From the NCBI RefSeq assembly GCF_030704535.1, contig NC_081822.1:29533001-29597000 (forward strand): a stretch of DNA of 64,000 nucleotides, in the 5' to 3' direction. The notes under the pieces are model-generated. The model was not told the origin of the DNA. It did no database searches and saw nothing but the letters and a program-made list of their open reading frames with translations. This document shows, in pieces, positions 46,816 to 58,719 of this stretch. Numbering within the stretch: position 1 is the first letter of the stretch; each line of letters starts with the position of its first letter. Origin of the DNA: Vitis vinifera. Taxonomy: Eukaryota; Streptophyta; Magnoliopsida; Vitales; Vitaceae. Both the position numbers and the translations under genes were made by a program.

Positions 46816-48554
46816 CAAAAAGATTACAAACTTATTAAAATTTGAGGCTTTAATTTAAATTCATGTTTTACCAATGTAGAACACGCTTAAAAATTGAATA
46901 TAATTTTATTAAAAATTGTTTGTGGGCTAAATCTTTAATTCGATTAGATTCATTATCTTTATGATAGATTTTATCAAACTATTTGATTGAATTTATGAAA
47001 TTTATTATGAATATGGTTTGATATTTTCTATCTATAAGCTTTATGATAAACCTATTAAATTAATTCTTCCTAACTCCTGTGGGTAAATTAGGAAAAATTA
47101 ATTTTAATATTTTATCCTAATTAATTATATAAACATAATGAAATCCTTATGAGGTAAAATCATCATATTTATTTAATTAATTATAATTAATGTCCATAAT
47201 GTGATCCCTATTTTCTTAATATATAATTTTATATAATTAAGGATGTTGTGGCTATTCCTTAATTATTTAAAATTATATCGTTCACTAGACATTAAAACTA
47301 TATGATATAAATTTAATAAATCTAACACAAATTTAGGCAACAATTGCATGCAATTAAAACTACAACTTTATTTTATCTAACTCAAATTTAGGCTACATTT
47401 TTACACATACAAACATATAAATTAGAACAAAATAATTTAATTTGCATGTATAAAAAACACATAATAATTTAAAAATTAATTTAAAAGGATTTCAAATTAT
47501 GATTGGGTGCCTAAATCCAACAAAATTATTTCAAACGGGCCATAAGGGCCTAAACTGGCCCAATTTTTAACAATTATCCCATGGCCCAACAATTAAAGCA
47601 CTTTAGTTTTGCAAAATGGGCCACTGCCCATGCATTGAGCCTAATGGGCCCAATAGTTACTTATATTAAGGCCTAAAACAATAATGGAACCAATCTCTCT
47701 CTAGATTCAACAAATTAATAACACCTATACTGAAACCCACCATCTTAATTTTCCGCCACCTCGTGGACTGCTTTATCCCCAATAGCGCTATGCACACCGC
47801 AACCCACGTGGATTGCATCATCACCGACAACAACATGCTCGTCGCCACCGTTGTGGACTGCACCATCATCGACTAGTTATGGAGTTGTCTACATCACATG
47901 GCAGGAAAAGCCCCACCACACGCGACGGCTCACTAGCAAGAACAACTTCTGTTCTCACTGGCCAGATCAAGATGGTTGGTCGTGACGACGTCTACACCCA
48001 CCACAAATGGGACGGGCTGCATTCATCGGAGTGTAGCCCCGATTCCTCTATTCCCGTCTTTATGCGATCTCCTCCACGCCAATGTCAATACCATGAAGGC
48101 TTGTGGCATGGGGTGGTGGGGCTAGGACTATTTGCGATGGGCGGCACCGCCATCAAAGAGTGGACCTGTGGCATGGGGTGGAGGGGCTAATGCAGTCTTT
48201 TTTTTTTTTTTTTTTTAAGGGGACTAATTAGACTACTAGTCGGAGCCTGAGCATTTATGAGGGCTTGAGTGGAGATGCTTTAGCGTTTCATTTAAGTACC
48301 GGTTCCTAGAAAGCATCAAAGGTTGCGACTTTTGGCCGTGAGAAGATGCCTTGAGTTGGAACCCGAGTGGTTGCGCCTCTCGGATGTTTCTATCAAACAT
48401 GAGTATTTTGTTTTTAAAATAGTGATTTGAGATATCAACTTATGGATGTTTCTATCAAGCATGGGTATGACTGTATCTTACAACCAGAAGAGAAACCATT
48501 AACTAAGCAATTTTGGTGCAAAATAGATACCAAGGTAGAGGCAAGATTGAGTTG
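46816..48554 (-). other. Long 5' untranslated region of the Copia element
   Basis: About 1.7 kb between gag and the primer site, long for a Copia leader. 46820-47500 is AT-rich. 47690-48190 is GC-rich with open frames on both strands (for example 47813-48190) that match nothing I know. A T-run lies at 48197-48217. An old insertion inside the leader is possible. Confidence 0.45.
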
Positions 48555-48568
48555 GCTTTGATACCAAA
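48555..48568 (-). other. Copia primer binding site (initiator Met tRNA type)
   Basis: TTGGTATCAAAGCC on the minus strand directly follows the right LTR. It differs at one base from the common iMet site TGGTATCAGAGC. Confidence 0.8.
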
Positions 48569-48964
48569 TGTAAGATTATTACATGCAATATATATTCGAT
48601 CCAAGTATATGAACATTTGCAACATGAATCAAATTTGAAAAAGACTTAGAATCATCTACTTACCTCCAACCATTGTTTTGAGTTACTGTAATCGGTGCAA
48701 GCCTTGATTTCCAAACTCTGATATCTCCTTTTAGATGGTGTATTTCTAAAGATAAAAAACAGCAACAAGACGAGTTTGGGACCATGAGAAATCTATATAT
48801 CTATGGCTTCTCATCATACCACGTTGCTTATGATTTGCCACACTATGAGCAGTTTGTAAAACATGCTCCTTAACCGTAGGGACGTGAGATGGCTGGTGAA
48901 AGACGTGGTCAGGTGCTAGACCACTTTAGAGTGGTGAACGTGTGTGAACATGTAGGTGATAACA
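48569..48964 (-). repeat. Copia 5' LTR (right)
   Basis: 396 bp, colinear with 27776-28171 with no length difference. It carries the TCATA duplication on its outer side. Confidence 0.93.
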
Positions 48965-49001
48965 TCATAATCATGATGGCTATGATTCATGCCCAGTCGG
49001 G

Positions 49002-50364
49002 TGTTTATCAAAACATTTATAAAACCTACAACACCTTATACTAGGGTGGTAAAGACAAAGCTACTATAGTATAGTGGTTCTAAGATCGTCCACAGGGATG
49101 AGTTTTCATTGTACACCTGACATTAATGAAAAGAGAAATGGTGATTTCCTTTTTGAAAGTTAGTTTTTAATGAAAATAAGATTGATTGGAAGGGTTGATT
49201 TTAAGTTAAGCAAACATAAACAACTGAAATTACTACAAAGAGAAAGTCTCTTGGAGCTATAAGTTACTAGGATCAGGTTCCTGTTGCAAAGCGGGAAATT
49301 TCGGATCTTCTCCTCGCATTGGGGACAATAACATAAAGGATGGTTATCCCTCGAACCAGATTTGTATTTAGCAAATAAGTTTTAATCCAAAGGGTTCTTG
49401 AAAAATGGTAGTTGCTTCCCATTAATGGCTTCAAACACTAAAGACCCTCACCTTGAACCACCTTCCAATGGCTCGTACTTGATAACTAATGGACATCTAT
49501 GAATCTAGCAATAAGCATCCATAGAATCCTAAAAGTTTACCAAGTATTGGTCATTCAAGGTGATTCTACGGGATTAAAGTTGAAACTTGATATACAAACC
49601 ATTAATGATACACAACTACTTTAATTTAAAGTAAGGAAAACTCCCACCTTTGCATCTGGGTCCTTTACCTAGCTTTCATCACTCCAGGAAATGTGAAACT
49701 TAGCCACTCATCTTCTGAGAAATCATCCTCATATGGTGATTGGCTAGAGAGAATGTGAAGAGAAAATGAGAAGGAAAGGCAGAGAAAAACTCTCGTATAT
49801 TTCCTTCAAACCAGACTTTACAAAAAATGAAAAACATTTCTTGAGAGGTTTTCCAAGCCCTATTTATAGTTCTTAAACATACCCTAATGTCATTTATCTA
49901 ATACAAAAGGAGCAAAAAGGAAAAGTTACAATTCTGGAGAAAAATCCCAAAGGTCAGTGCGCACAAAGTGATTTTCGTACATCCTGCCAAATTTTGGCAC
50001 ACCTTGCCAAATTGATGATTTTGCCTTGCGAAATGCTTTGTTTTCCTCCATCTTACTACTGATAGTTTTGGTAACCCCTTGCCAAGTTTGGCAAGGGGTT
50101 TTGAAGTGCTCCAAAGCTCGGATTTTTCATGTGATTGATCTTCAACTTACCTTGTCATAGCTTGCACAAAACTCTCTCTCAATCTTGGCCTGTTTTAGTT
50201 ATAAAAAAGCTACCAAATAACACTAAAACTTACCAAAAATTGGTTAGTAACATTTGCTAGGTCCTTAACATGCTAATTGGGATAAAAAGTTCTAACTACT
50301 ACTCAAAAGTGTTTAATACAATTAAGTTTAAGCTTATAAAAATGCACTTTTTGAGTAGTAATTA
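49002..50364 (-). repeat. Solo or partial LTR related to 10419-12174
   Basis: It starts TGTTTATCAAAAC, aligns with 10428 onward (TTTATAACCTA, TAGTATAGCATAGTGG blocks, then a shared CTTGCGAAAT-type motif zone near 50030), and ends ACTACTACTCAAAAGTG...TTTTTGAGTAGTAATTA like 12097-12174. No polypurine tract follows and no clear target duplication was found. It is shorter than the other copy (about 1363 bp). The 62-codon minus-strand frame at 49926-50114 is not coding. Confidence 0.65.
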
Positions 50365-50455
50365 GGTTACCATGTAATTCTATTGCTTAACAATATATTA
50401 CAAAACTTTTAACTTCAGTATTAGAAGGCTTTTTTTTTTAATACAAAAAATTAAT

Positions 50456-50500
<45 letters not shown>

Positions 50501-50538
50501 TCTAGTACGTTAATTAAATGATACAAAAATACATATAA
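50365..50538. repeat. Spacer with a TA microsatellite
   Basis: AT-rich with a TA run at about 50458-50499. No other feature. Confidence 0.6.
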
Positions 50539-51168
50539 ACTATGTTTGGTTTCTAAAAAATTTGAAGGAAAATGTGAGGAAAGAAAATAGAGAGAAAAAA
50601 TATAAGAATTTTTGTTATTTGCTATGTTTGGTTCCTAAAAAGTGCTAAGAAAAATGGTTTTATCATGTTTGGTTTTACCATGGAAAATACAAAAGAAAAT
50701 AAAATATAATTAGAATTTGTCAAATTTTATATATTTTAAAATTATATAATTTTTATATAATAGAGGAAAATAAATAAAACGAGTTTGAAAAAGTATATAA
50801 AAATAATTTATTAAGTTTTAATCTATTTTTTATTTTTCTCACTTTGTCTTTTCTTCTATTTTCCTCTCTATTGTCTTTCCTTCTCATTTTTCCTCAATTT
50901 TTTTGAGAATCAAACATAATCAAAGTGAAGGAAAATAAAAAATAAATTTAAAATCAATAAATTATTTTTATATATTACTTTAAACTCATTTAACTTGTTT
51001 TAATTATTTCATACAAAGATTAAATAATTTGAAAACGTATAAACTTTAAACTAATTTGAATTATATTTAATTTTTATTTTAGTATTTTCTATAATATAAT
51101 CAAATTTTGAGAAAATCATTTTTTATAGTATTTTTTTTCTTAATACTTTATGGAACAAAACATAACCA
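50539..51168. mobile_element. Two overlapping Tourist-like MITEs
   Basis: An outer pair runs from about 50541 (TATGTTTGGTTTC) to about 50920 (CAAACATAAT). A second pair runs from about 50631 (CTATGTTTGGTTCC) to about 51167 (GGAACAAAACATAACC). Each pair forms imperfect inverted repeats of about 30-40 bp. Ends resemble the MITE at 27326-27626. The two intervals overlap without one containing the other, so a deletion or an interleaved insertion has occurred. Confidence 0.5.
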
Positions 51169-51578
51169 TAAATTATTTAGTGTCACATTATGTTTTAATT
51201 CCAATATAAAGGTGATCGGACCATTTGTTATCATCATTATATGAATATAATTCATAAGGAGATATAGAGTTAGTTTGGTAGTGCTTTTACAAAGCACCTT
51301 TACTATAAAAAGCATTTTTCAAGAAAAATCAAACATTTGATAAAATTTTGAAAGTATTTTTAAAAAGTTGAAATTTCACTTATGATGTTTTGTGAAGAAT
51401 TACTTGATCATCGATTTTTCTAAAATTACTTTTAAAAAAATATATATTTTTTCATTGGAAGAACTTTAAAAATAAATATTACGAAACATGTAAATTAATC
51501 ATTTAGAAAGAATGAAGTTTCATGTTATAATTCATAGCAAATCTTTAGATACCGAAATTGCAGGAAACCAAGAAAACT
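51169..51578. other. AT-rich spacer, possible hAT-type MITE
   Basis: The stretch from about 51266 (TTAGTTTGGTAGTGCTTTT) to about 51500 looks like a short non-autonomous DNA element by composition. Its ends were not resolved. No coding content. Confidence 0.35.
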
Positions 51579-51782
51579 AAATTTCAAGTAAAATGTGAAG
51601 CGCCAATAAGATTTTTCACTATAGAATCCAAATGATAATGAAGTTGTTCTCATTAAATGTCAAGTAAAACATGACGTGCCGACAAGATTTTTCACTGGAG
51701 TCCAAATGATAATGAAGTTGTTCTCTGTAAATGTCAAGAAATTAAAAAATGGAAGTGCCAATTAGATTTTTCACTGAACATA
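51579..51782. repeat. Three-copy 75-bp tandem repeat upstream of the receptor kinase
   Basis: Copies at about 51580-51654, 51655-51728 and 51729-51782. Each starts near AATTTCAAG/AAATGTCAAG, runs through GTGCCAATAAGATTTTTCACT, and (copies 1 and 2) ends AATGATAATGAAGTTGTTCTC. The third copy is cut short. Confidence 0.8.
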
Positions 51783-52350
51783 CAAATTACCTCCAAAGAA
51801 ATTTCAATTCATGAAATCATGACGGCAGTTGTCAGTAACTGTCTCTTGAGCTGGTTGTGTGGTGGATATTTCTCTCAAGAACAACTGGCTGATCGTGACG
51901 ACTCTGACTCTTGGGACTATGTTCTGAGCCATTTTGTATCATCCAATGCCTTGTGGCGTATTCATTACCCAAAAACCAGCGACTTGGTAATAACTTGGCG
52001 TGCTTAACTCGCTATAGAACGATTGTCCCTTCACACCTCCCTCCATCCACGAAGCTCCAAACACATAGAAAGAAATGCCTTGGAATGTGAAGAAGAATTA
52101 GGGAAGGGAAGCCATAGCTAGCCTTGCATTAAACTCTTTTGGAAGTTTGTAGTTATAGACACAGTGGGACAGGCCATGCCCCTTGTTCACTAATGATATC
52201 TGCTTTCATGAAGTGGTGAAGTCTCAGAACAAGACTGGGTCTTCCTAATTTGTCCATTCCCAGTGCAGTTGCTATTGGCGTATACCATACTCCACGTTCA
52301 TTGATAGGAATCCAATTGACCCAGTAAACGCTTTAGAATATATATCCCTG
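51783..52350 (+). promoter_or_regulatory. Upstream region of the WAK-like kinase gene
   Basis: No convincing gene. The 62-codon frame at 51819-52007 matches nothing I know. 52160-52260 (ACAGTGGGACAGGCCATGC onward) is conserved with 27215-27300, which suggests a shared promoter segment. Confidence 0.45.
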
Positions 52351-52355
52351 TAAAA

Positions 52356-52369
52356 TGTATATATATACC
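52356..52369 (+). promoter_or_regulatory. TATA-like box of the WAK-like kinase gene
   Basis: TGTATATATATACC lies about 70 bp before the ATG at 52435. Placement is suitable for a TATA box; no experimental support. Confidence 0.4.
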
Positions 52370-52434
52370 ATGATTAATTAAGGTAAGCTATTCACAAGTG
52401 AGTTGCAGTAGCACACTCGCATCCTACCACACAA

Positions 52435-55079
52435 ATGGGCTATTTTTGGAGGGTTTTGAAAATGAGCCTTATTATTAGGTTGATGTTTGTTGCAGCAACA
52501 GCAGCTGCTCAAGAAGCCAAGCCTGGCTGCCAAGAGAGCTGTGGCAACATCAGTATCCCATACCCTTTCGGCACCAGCCCCGAGTGTTACATTGCTGAAG
52601 AGTTTCTCATCACCTGCAACACTACCAATTATAGTCCTCCACAAGCATTCTTAACCAGAAGTAATATTCAAGTGCTAGAAATATTGCTCCAGGGTCAGCT
52701 GCGAGTCTCGGGTTGGATCGGCTATGATTGTTACAACTCTAGTAACCACAATAGCTGGCTTGAACTCTCTAAATTCACCATTTCCACTACTCAAAACAAG
52801 TTAACCGCTGTTGGCTGCGACACCATTGCACTAGTTACGGGTTATCGTGGGCAAAATTACACCACTGGCTGCGTGTCACTATGCGATAGCGTCGATGATG
52901 TCATCAATGGGTCTTGTTCCGGAATCGGTTGCTGCCAAACCTTCATTCCTAGGGGGGCAAGGTCTTATGACATCGAACTTGCCAGCATTAACAAATACCA
53001 ACAGGTTCTAGACTTCAATCCTTGCAGTTACGCCTTTGTGGCTGAGGATGGTGTCTTCAACTTCTCATCCCTCGACCTTCTTGACCTAAGGGGTAGACAG
53101 AAGTTTCCTCTGGTGCTTGATTGGGCTATCGGAAACAAAACTTGCCAGGAAGCAGAAATGGACGCAGCAAATTACGCATGCAAGGAGAACACACAATGTC
53201 ATGACTCCATCAGTCGCCCAGGCTATGGCTGCAGTTGCTCTGACGGCTACCAAGGCAATCCTTACCTCGGCTGTCAAGGTAACAAATTTCAAACCCTCTC
53301 TTTTTTCTTTTTACTTGTCTAATTCTTACAAAATTTGAAAGCAAACACCGGGCTAAGAAAATAATTTTTTCGGACTCATGCTTCCAAAAAAAACCCTCAA
53401 ATAAAACTACAAAAAATAAATTTTTTACCAAGATCACTTGTAGAAACCAAAAACTTGGGAGGTTAAAACTGAATCAAAATCCTGCAATTCCTAGTATTTA
53501 TAAGAGAGTTTTAAGATTGTTGAATATTGTCCTTATCTCTATCTGTTGACTTTAACTTTTAAAAAATAATGATAAGAGTATCTTTTTTCATTTTGTATTT
53601 TCAGATATAGATGAGTGTTCGACATTAAGCCCTTGTAATGGAACATGCCAGAATCTACCTGGTACTTTTAATTGCTCTTGTCCAAAGGGGTATGAAGGTG
53701 ATGGAAGAAAAAATGGAACTGGCTGTACTCTCGTTGCTAGTCAATCCCAGAGGTTTCCCTTGATTATCATACTAGGTAAGCATAGTGGAAGATTTCTTAT
53801 CTTAAGCTCTTTCTGTTTTATTTTCAAAAAATTGTAGTAAGATTAGCATTTCAACTAAAAGTTTATTTGGTATATAGGTACCAGTATAACACTTTCAGTT
53901 ATACTATTGACCAGTTCTTGGATATATCTGGGACTAAGGGAAAGAAAGCTGATTAAACGCAAAGAAAAATTCTTCCAGAAAAATGGTGGGCTTATGCTAC
54001 AACATCTTCTTTCCAAATATGAAGGATGCACAGAAACGACTAAAATATTCACTGCCAAAGACCTTCAGAAAGCAACAGACAACTATCATGAAAGCAGAAT
54101 CTTAGGCCAAGGAGGACAAGGAACAGTTTATAAGGGAATTTTACCCGACAATAGAGTTGTTGCCATTAAGAAGTCTAAGGTGACAGATCAGAGCCAAGTT
54201 GAACAATTCGTTAATGAAGTCCATATTCTCTCCCAAATCAACCATAGAAACGTGGTAAAATTATTGGGATGCTGTTTAGAAACTGAAGTTCCTTTACTGG
54301 TGTATGAATTTGTGACCAATGGCACCCTCTCTAGCCATATACATGACACGAAGTGCACATCTTCTCTTTCATGGGAAACTTGTTTGCGGATTGCATCTGA
54401 AACCGCGGGGGCCCTTTCATATTTGCACTCTTCTGCTTCAACTCCAATTATTCATAGGGATGTCAAATCTACTAACGTTCTCTTAGACGATAATTTCACG
54501 GCCAAAGTATCTGATTTTGGAGCATCGAGGCTTGTTCCTCTAGATCAAACCCAAGTAGCCACGTTGGTGCAAGGAACATTTGGATACTTAGACCCCGAAT
54601 ATTTTCATTCTGGCCAATTGACTGACAAAAGTGATGTTTACAGTTTCGGGGTTCTTTTGGCGGAGTTGCTAACTGGAAAAAAGGTAATTTGCTTTGACAG
54701 GCCTGAGAAAGAGAGACATTTAGTAAGGTTATTTCGTTCTGCAGTGAAAGAGGATCGTTTACTTGAAGTTCTTGATAATAAAGTTCTGAATGAGGAACAT
54801 GTTCAATATTTTATGGAGGTTGCAATGTTAGCAAAAAGGTGTTTAGAAGTGAAGGGACAAGAAAGGCCTACTATGAAGGAAGTTGCAATGGAATTAGAGA
54901 GAGTACTAAAACTGATAGAGAAACACCCATGGGTAGAAGGTCATGATTGGAATTTAGAAGAGACTCAGTCCCTACTGAATGAATCTTTAAAGGCTGCGTA
55001 TGGTTGTGATAGTAGCAACACAACAGGGTATGATAGTTTGAAGAGTGAAGTTAAATTGAATATTGATAGTGGTCGTTAA
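52435..55079 (+). CDS. Wall-associated-kinase-like receptor kinase
   Basis: Plasma-membrane receptor whose extracellular part is expected to bind cell-wall pectin and whose cytosolic part is a Ser/Thr kinase. Exons are 52435-53278, 53605-53775 and 53878-55079, GT-AG and in phase, 738 aa. The ATG at 52435 is followed by a second Met at codon 10; both give a hydrophobic signal peptide ending near TAAAQ. The Cys-rich GUB_WAK region follows ([15 protein letters not shown]). EGF-like Cys repeats end exon 1, and a calcium-binding EGF module ([11 protein letters not shown]) is encoded by exon 2. A membrane segment ([16 protein letters not shown]) spans the exon 2/3 junction. The kinase has [11 protein letters not shown] (about 415), VAIKK, HRD (531-533, an RD kinase) and DFG (551-553), then [10 protein letters not shown]. 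All catalytic residues are present. Confidence 0.93.
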
Positions 55080-55659
55080 GTATGTATTTTTACTTTTATT
55101 TTTGTCTTTATTTTGAATAAGGATGTATGATCTTTATTACAAGTTTGTAATAAGTTCTTATTATTTGTCATGTTTATGTGATGGTATACTATATATGGTT
55201 TAATATTTTATATGTAGACAATTTACAATTATTACAGTTGAATCAACATTTCACCTCAAGTGGAACAATTTGTCAATTAATACTGGTACATTATACATCT
55301 TAAACATGTCATATCAATGAAAAAACTTATTACAAGATTACTTCTCAATTTAAACTTAATATTTTTGACATAAAAAAAATTAATTTTAGTCCATTAATCT
55401 TGTAATTAATAACCTGACTAAAAACTTTAGGTACCTTTTTAATATTAAGGTTTGACTAGAATTAGTGTCATCTTCTAAGCTTATTAAAGGGTGCTTAGTT
55501 TGGGCTTTGAAAGTTTTTAGGATTAATTTTTTTTTTTTTTTTTAACTAATGACAGTAATGGATGCTCCCAAATGCATGCAAAAGTGAGGTATTTCCAAGT
55601 ATAAGGAATCAATTGTAGTTTTAATTTTTTATTAAATTAAAACTACAATTGGCTCATGA
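55080..55659. other. 3' flank of the receptor kinase gene, no gene
   Basis: AT-rich, with likely 3' untranslated sequence in the first 200 bp (TTGAATAAGG near 55113). Near 55617-55649 a short inverted repeat AATTGTAGTTTTAATTT / AAATTAAAACTACAATT forms a hairpin. Confidence 0.45.
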
Positions 55660-56090
55660 CAATGCAGACAGAGGAGCTCCTCCATACTGAGTATCTAGAT
55701 ATGCACTTCTTGTCATCTCAGCCTAAGCAAACTGATCCTATTGAGGAGACCCTTCTATATTGAGCTTGCTTTCACCGAGGTTACTACTTTTGGTTGTCGA
55801 GTTCACTACTCCTCATAAGACACCTAAAATAGAGTATCCACAACGGATGGATCTTTCAGTGTAGATTAGCTCTCTTGGGACTAGGATTGAGGAGTTGACT
55901 ATAGTTAGTGATGGTCTCTATTTGATTGAAGATTGCATGGATTGGTATCAAACTGACTTCACTACTCAATATGAGAGCCTTGCCACCAAAATTGACTAGA
56001 ACTAGGCCACAAGTACTACACAACACAAGGAGATGATGACACATCTTTGCTCGGGTGTTTCCACCTCCTCCTCCCTAACCTTGAGACTTA
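55660..56090 (+). pseudogene. Decayed retrotransposon ORF fragment (Athila-like tail)
   Basis: About 100 codons remain readable with a few stops. Phrases such as RIEELTIVSDGLYLIED, MDWYQTDFTTQYESLA and HKEMMTHLCSGVSTSSS resemble the heptad-rich tails of Athila-type extra ORFs that I know from grape. No LTR was recognised around it. Confidence 0.4.
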
Positions 56091-58624
56091 CCAATTTTCC
56101 CCCTTCTTTTGGTGTTGCCAAAGGCAGAGACATACTAATATAGGCACATTTCTTTTTGGATATGTTGATGCATATGTTTCATTTTATTGATGCATCTTAC
56201 ACTTATGTTGGGTATGCTTTACCTATGTCCTTTGAATATGTTTTCATTGCTCATTCTGGACATATTGATCATATGCTTATCCTGATTATTTTGGTATCTT
56301 GGACACGTTAGTTACTCTTTTATGAATATTATGATTTATTTATAGATGTTCATGCCCTTAGTCATATTGATATTTTGATTGATAATGTTGATTGCCTAGT
56401 TTTGAGTATATATTTCATCCATCCGTACTTGTTGAGTTTTGAGTCAACAATCTACCATGAGTGAACTTGCACTTCGCCAACTCAGAATATTAACGATCTT
56501 AAAGTCCCACGCTAACTTTTAAACTGTCTCCAACGTGAAAGACTTTGGTCTTTCCTATGGAATGACTTGGGTCTTTTGAGAAGAAAATTATTTCTATAGT
56601 AACTTATATAATATCATACCAAATTTAGATTCTCTTATTTGTATTAAATGAAAATATAATTATTTTTGGGACATTTAAAATTAAAATAAGGTAATAAATA
56701 AATAAATACATAATTATTTTGAGTCAGATTTAAAATTATAATGGTAAAAATCCATGGTTTTGTCTTATAATATAGCTAAAAGATGGAGGAAAGACGGGAA
56801 ATAAATGACCTCTAAATTAAATAAAAGTAAAGTAGTTTTTGAATGATGAGAGAAAGACGACTATAGTTTTTAAGATTTAAATTAAACCTAAAAACCTAGT
56901 AAAATAAAGGTCAATCATTCCTAAGAGAGAGACACAAAGATGAAAGATATGATTTTTCAACTTGAATTAAGTCTATAAAGTGACTTAAATAAAGATAAAG
57001 GTAAGACTTAAGAGAAGTATATGATTTTTATAGAGAAATTAAGTCTAAAAACCGAATTAAATAAAGTTGAAATAGGATTTATTTACATTATCCATTGCCA
57101 AATGACTTCGAAACTTATCTGACTCATTGCCAAGTCCAAGCATCAATGACTTGGTCTTGACCTTGCAGTATGGGTCGAAGTCGGTGAATGATTTCCTAGA
57201 AATGTGAGGGTCAAGTTTATTAACAATTAATGTTGATTGGTGAATCTACCCACCCTACTGGACCTAGTCTTGTCATATTCATAAGGACCTTATCTCATGC
57301 ATTCTATGTCTTGTATCAATCATAAAGTGATTTTCACCTTGGAAAATTTAGTCTTTTCTAATATGTATATATATGGTAAGGCCTTAATTCCTTTTAGAAG
57401 TTGGAACAAGAGAAAATTTTGAACCTTTTTACTTTGTAGGAAATGGTAGGTGCAAAATTACCACATGGCCTTCTCCTTCCTTAACTATATATATATATAT
57501 TACAAAGGATTATAGTAACATGAATACAAATATATATATAATAGAAAAAAAATTTATAAATCATTTTCCTTTTATGATACAAGATTATTTTCTAACTTGA
57601 ACATGTCCTTGATGACATGAATGCATTATTAATAATTCACTTATTAATTTTATCTTTAGAAATGTTATCTCTTTTCATTAAAAAGGTTTCATCTTAATTT
57701 AAGATTTCAAATTATTATATAATAACGAGAATAGGTAATAAAAAAAAAAGAATAAGAACACACAGATTTACATAAAAAGACCTAAATGAAAAAAATCATG
57801 GACAAAGAAGAAAAAGATCTACTACGTCAAAAATTGGTATAAGATGAGAGGTGAGAGCAGTTATAATAGAAGTATAATCATAACTTTAGCTTCATCACAT
57901 ATATTGCACCGCAAGCTTTTCAGGTTAAATTTAAAAACAATTCGGGTCACTAAACCCTAACACAAATAATTATTAGTAAAAAATAAAATGAGAATGCAAA
58001 ATTCTTATTATAAAAACTATTTCATTGGGAATGATTAAGAGATATGATGCTAATCATTATTAATTATTATAAATTAATAATTGAAATTGATTTTTAAACA
58101 TAAAATTATTAATATTTTAAAATTTTGATTTTTAGAATGATTATAATAAATTTCAATTTTGCAATTATGAATTGAATGTAAGATAAGTATAAACAACAAA
58201 TTTACATTTGAGTTTTTGTCAAACATAGTGATAAAAACAACTATTATTCCAATAATTTTTCTTTCAAACATTAAATGATATTTTATGGATTTATTAGGGT
58301 TATCATAATAAATTTGGAGTTAAAAGAATTTATTTGAAATAATTATATGTAGAAAATTCTTTATAATTATAAAAAAAAAAAAAAATTCATACGTGAGTTT
58401 TAACATAATACATTCAAAAGAAAAAAACATTTTAAAATATTAAATTATTGATATTCTATGAAGTTGATTTGTCGAGAAAAAAAAAATAAAAGTTTACATA
58501 TCATTATAACAAAACAAAAATGTATTTGAATTGTGAAATTAAGATAAGCAACATCATTCAAGTGTACCATGTGTTCCACCACTGGTAAATCTAAAAATGA
58601 AAAACACTTCGAAAATAGAAATGT
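56091..58624. other. AT-rich spacer, no gene seen
   Basis: No coding frame and no clear transposon ends. It contains short TA runs near 57367, 57487 and 57532, and an A-run at 58371-58385. About 56430-57300 has moderate complexity but I recognise nothing in it. Confidence 0.5.
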
Positions 58625-58633
58625 TGTTATATT

Positions 58634-58719
<86 letters not shown>

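Larger units (their letters stand above)
27776..48964 (-). mobile_element. Copia LTR retrotransposon, non-functional, split by a CACTA element
   Basis: The element has two LTRs of 396 bp each (27776-28171 and 48569-48964) and a perfect 5-bp duplication TCATA outside both ends (27771-27775 and 48965-48969). A primer binding site follows the right LTR and a polypurine tract precedes the left LTR, both on the minus strand. Removing the 14.3-kb CACTA insertion leaves about 6.9 kb. By hand count the LTRs differ at about 26 of 396 positions, about 22 of them transitions, so the insertion is not recent. Gag and pol carry several stops and shifts. It lies between a kinase promoter remnant and the intact kinase gene. 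Confidence 0.93.

Noticed and set aside
47813..48190. Possible 125-codon gene in the GC-rich part of the Copia leader
   Set aside because: No family resemblance, frames open on both strands, and it lies within a retroelement leader.
51819..52007. 62-codon frame upstream of the kinase
   Set aside because: No domain, no conserved context. It is more likely promoter sequence.
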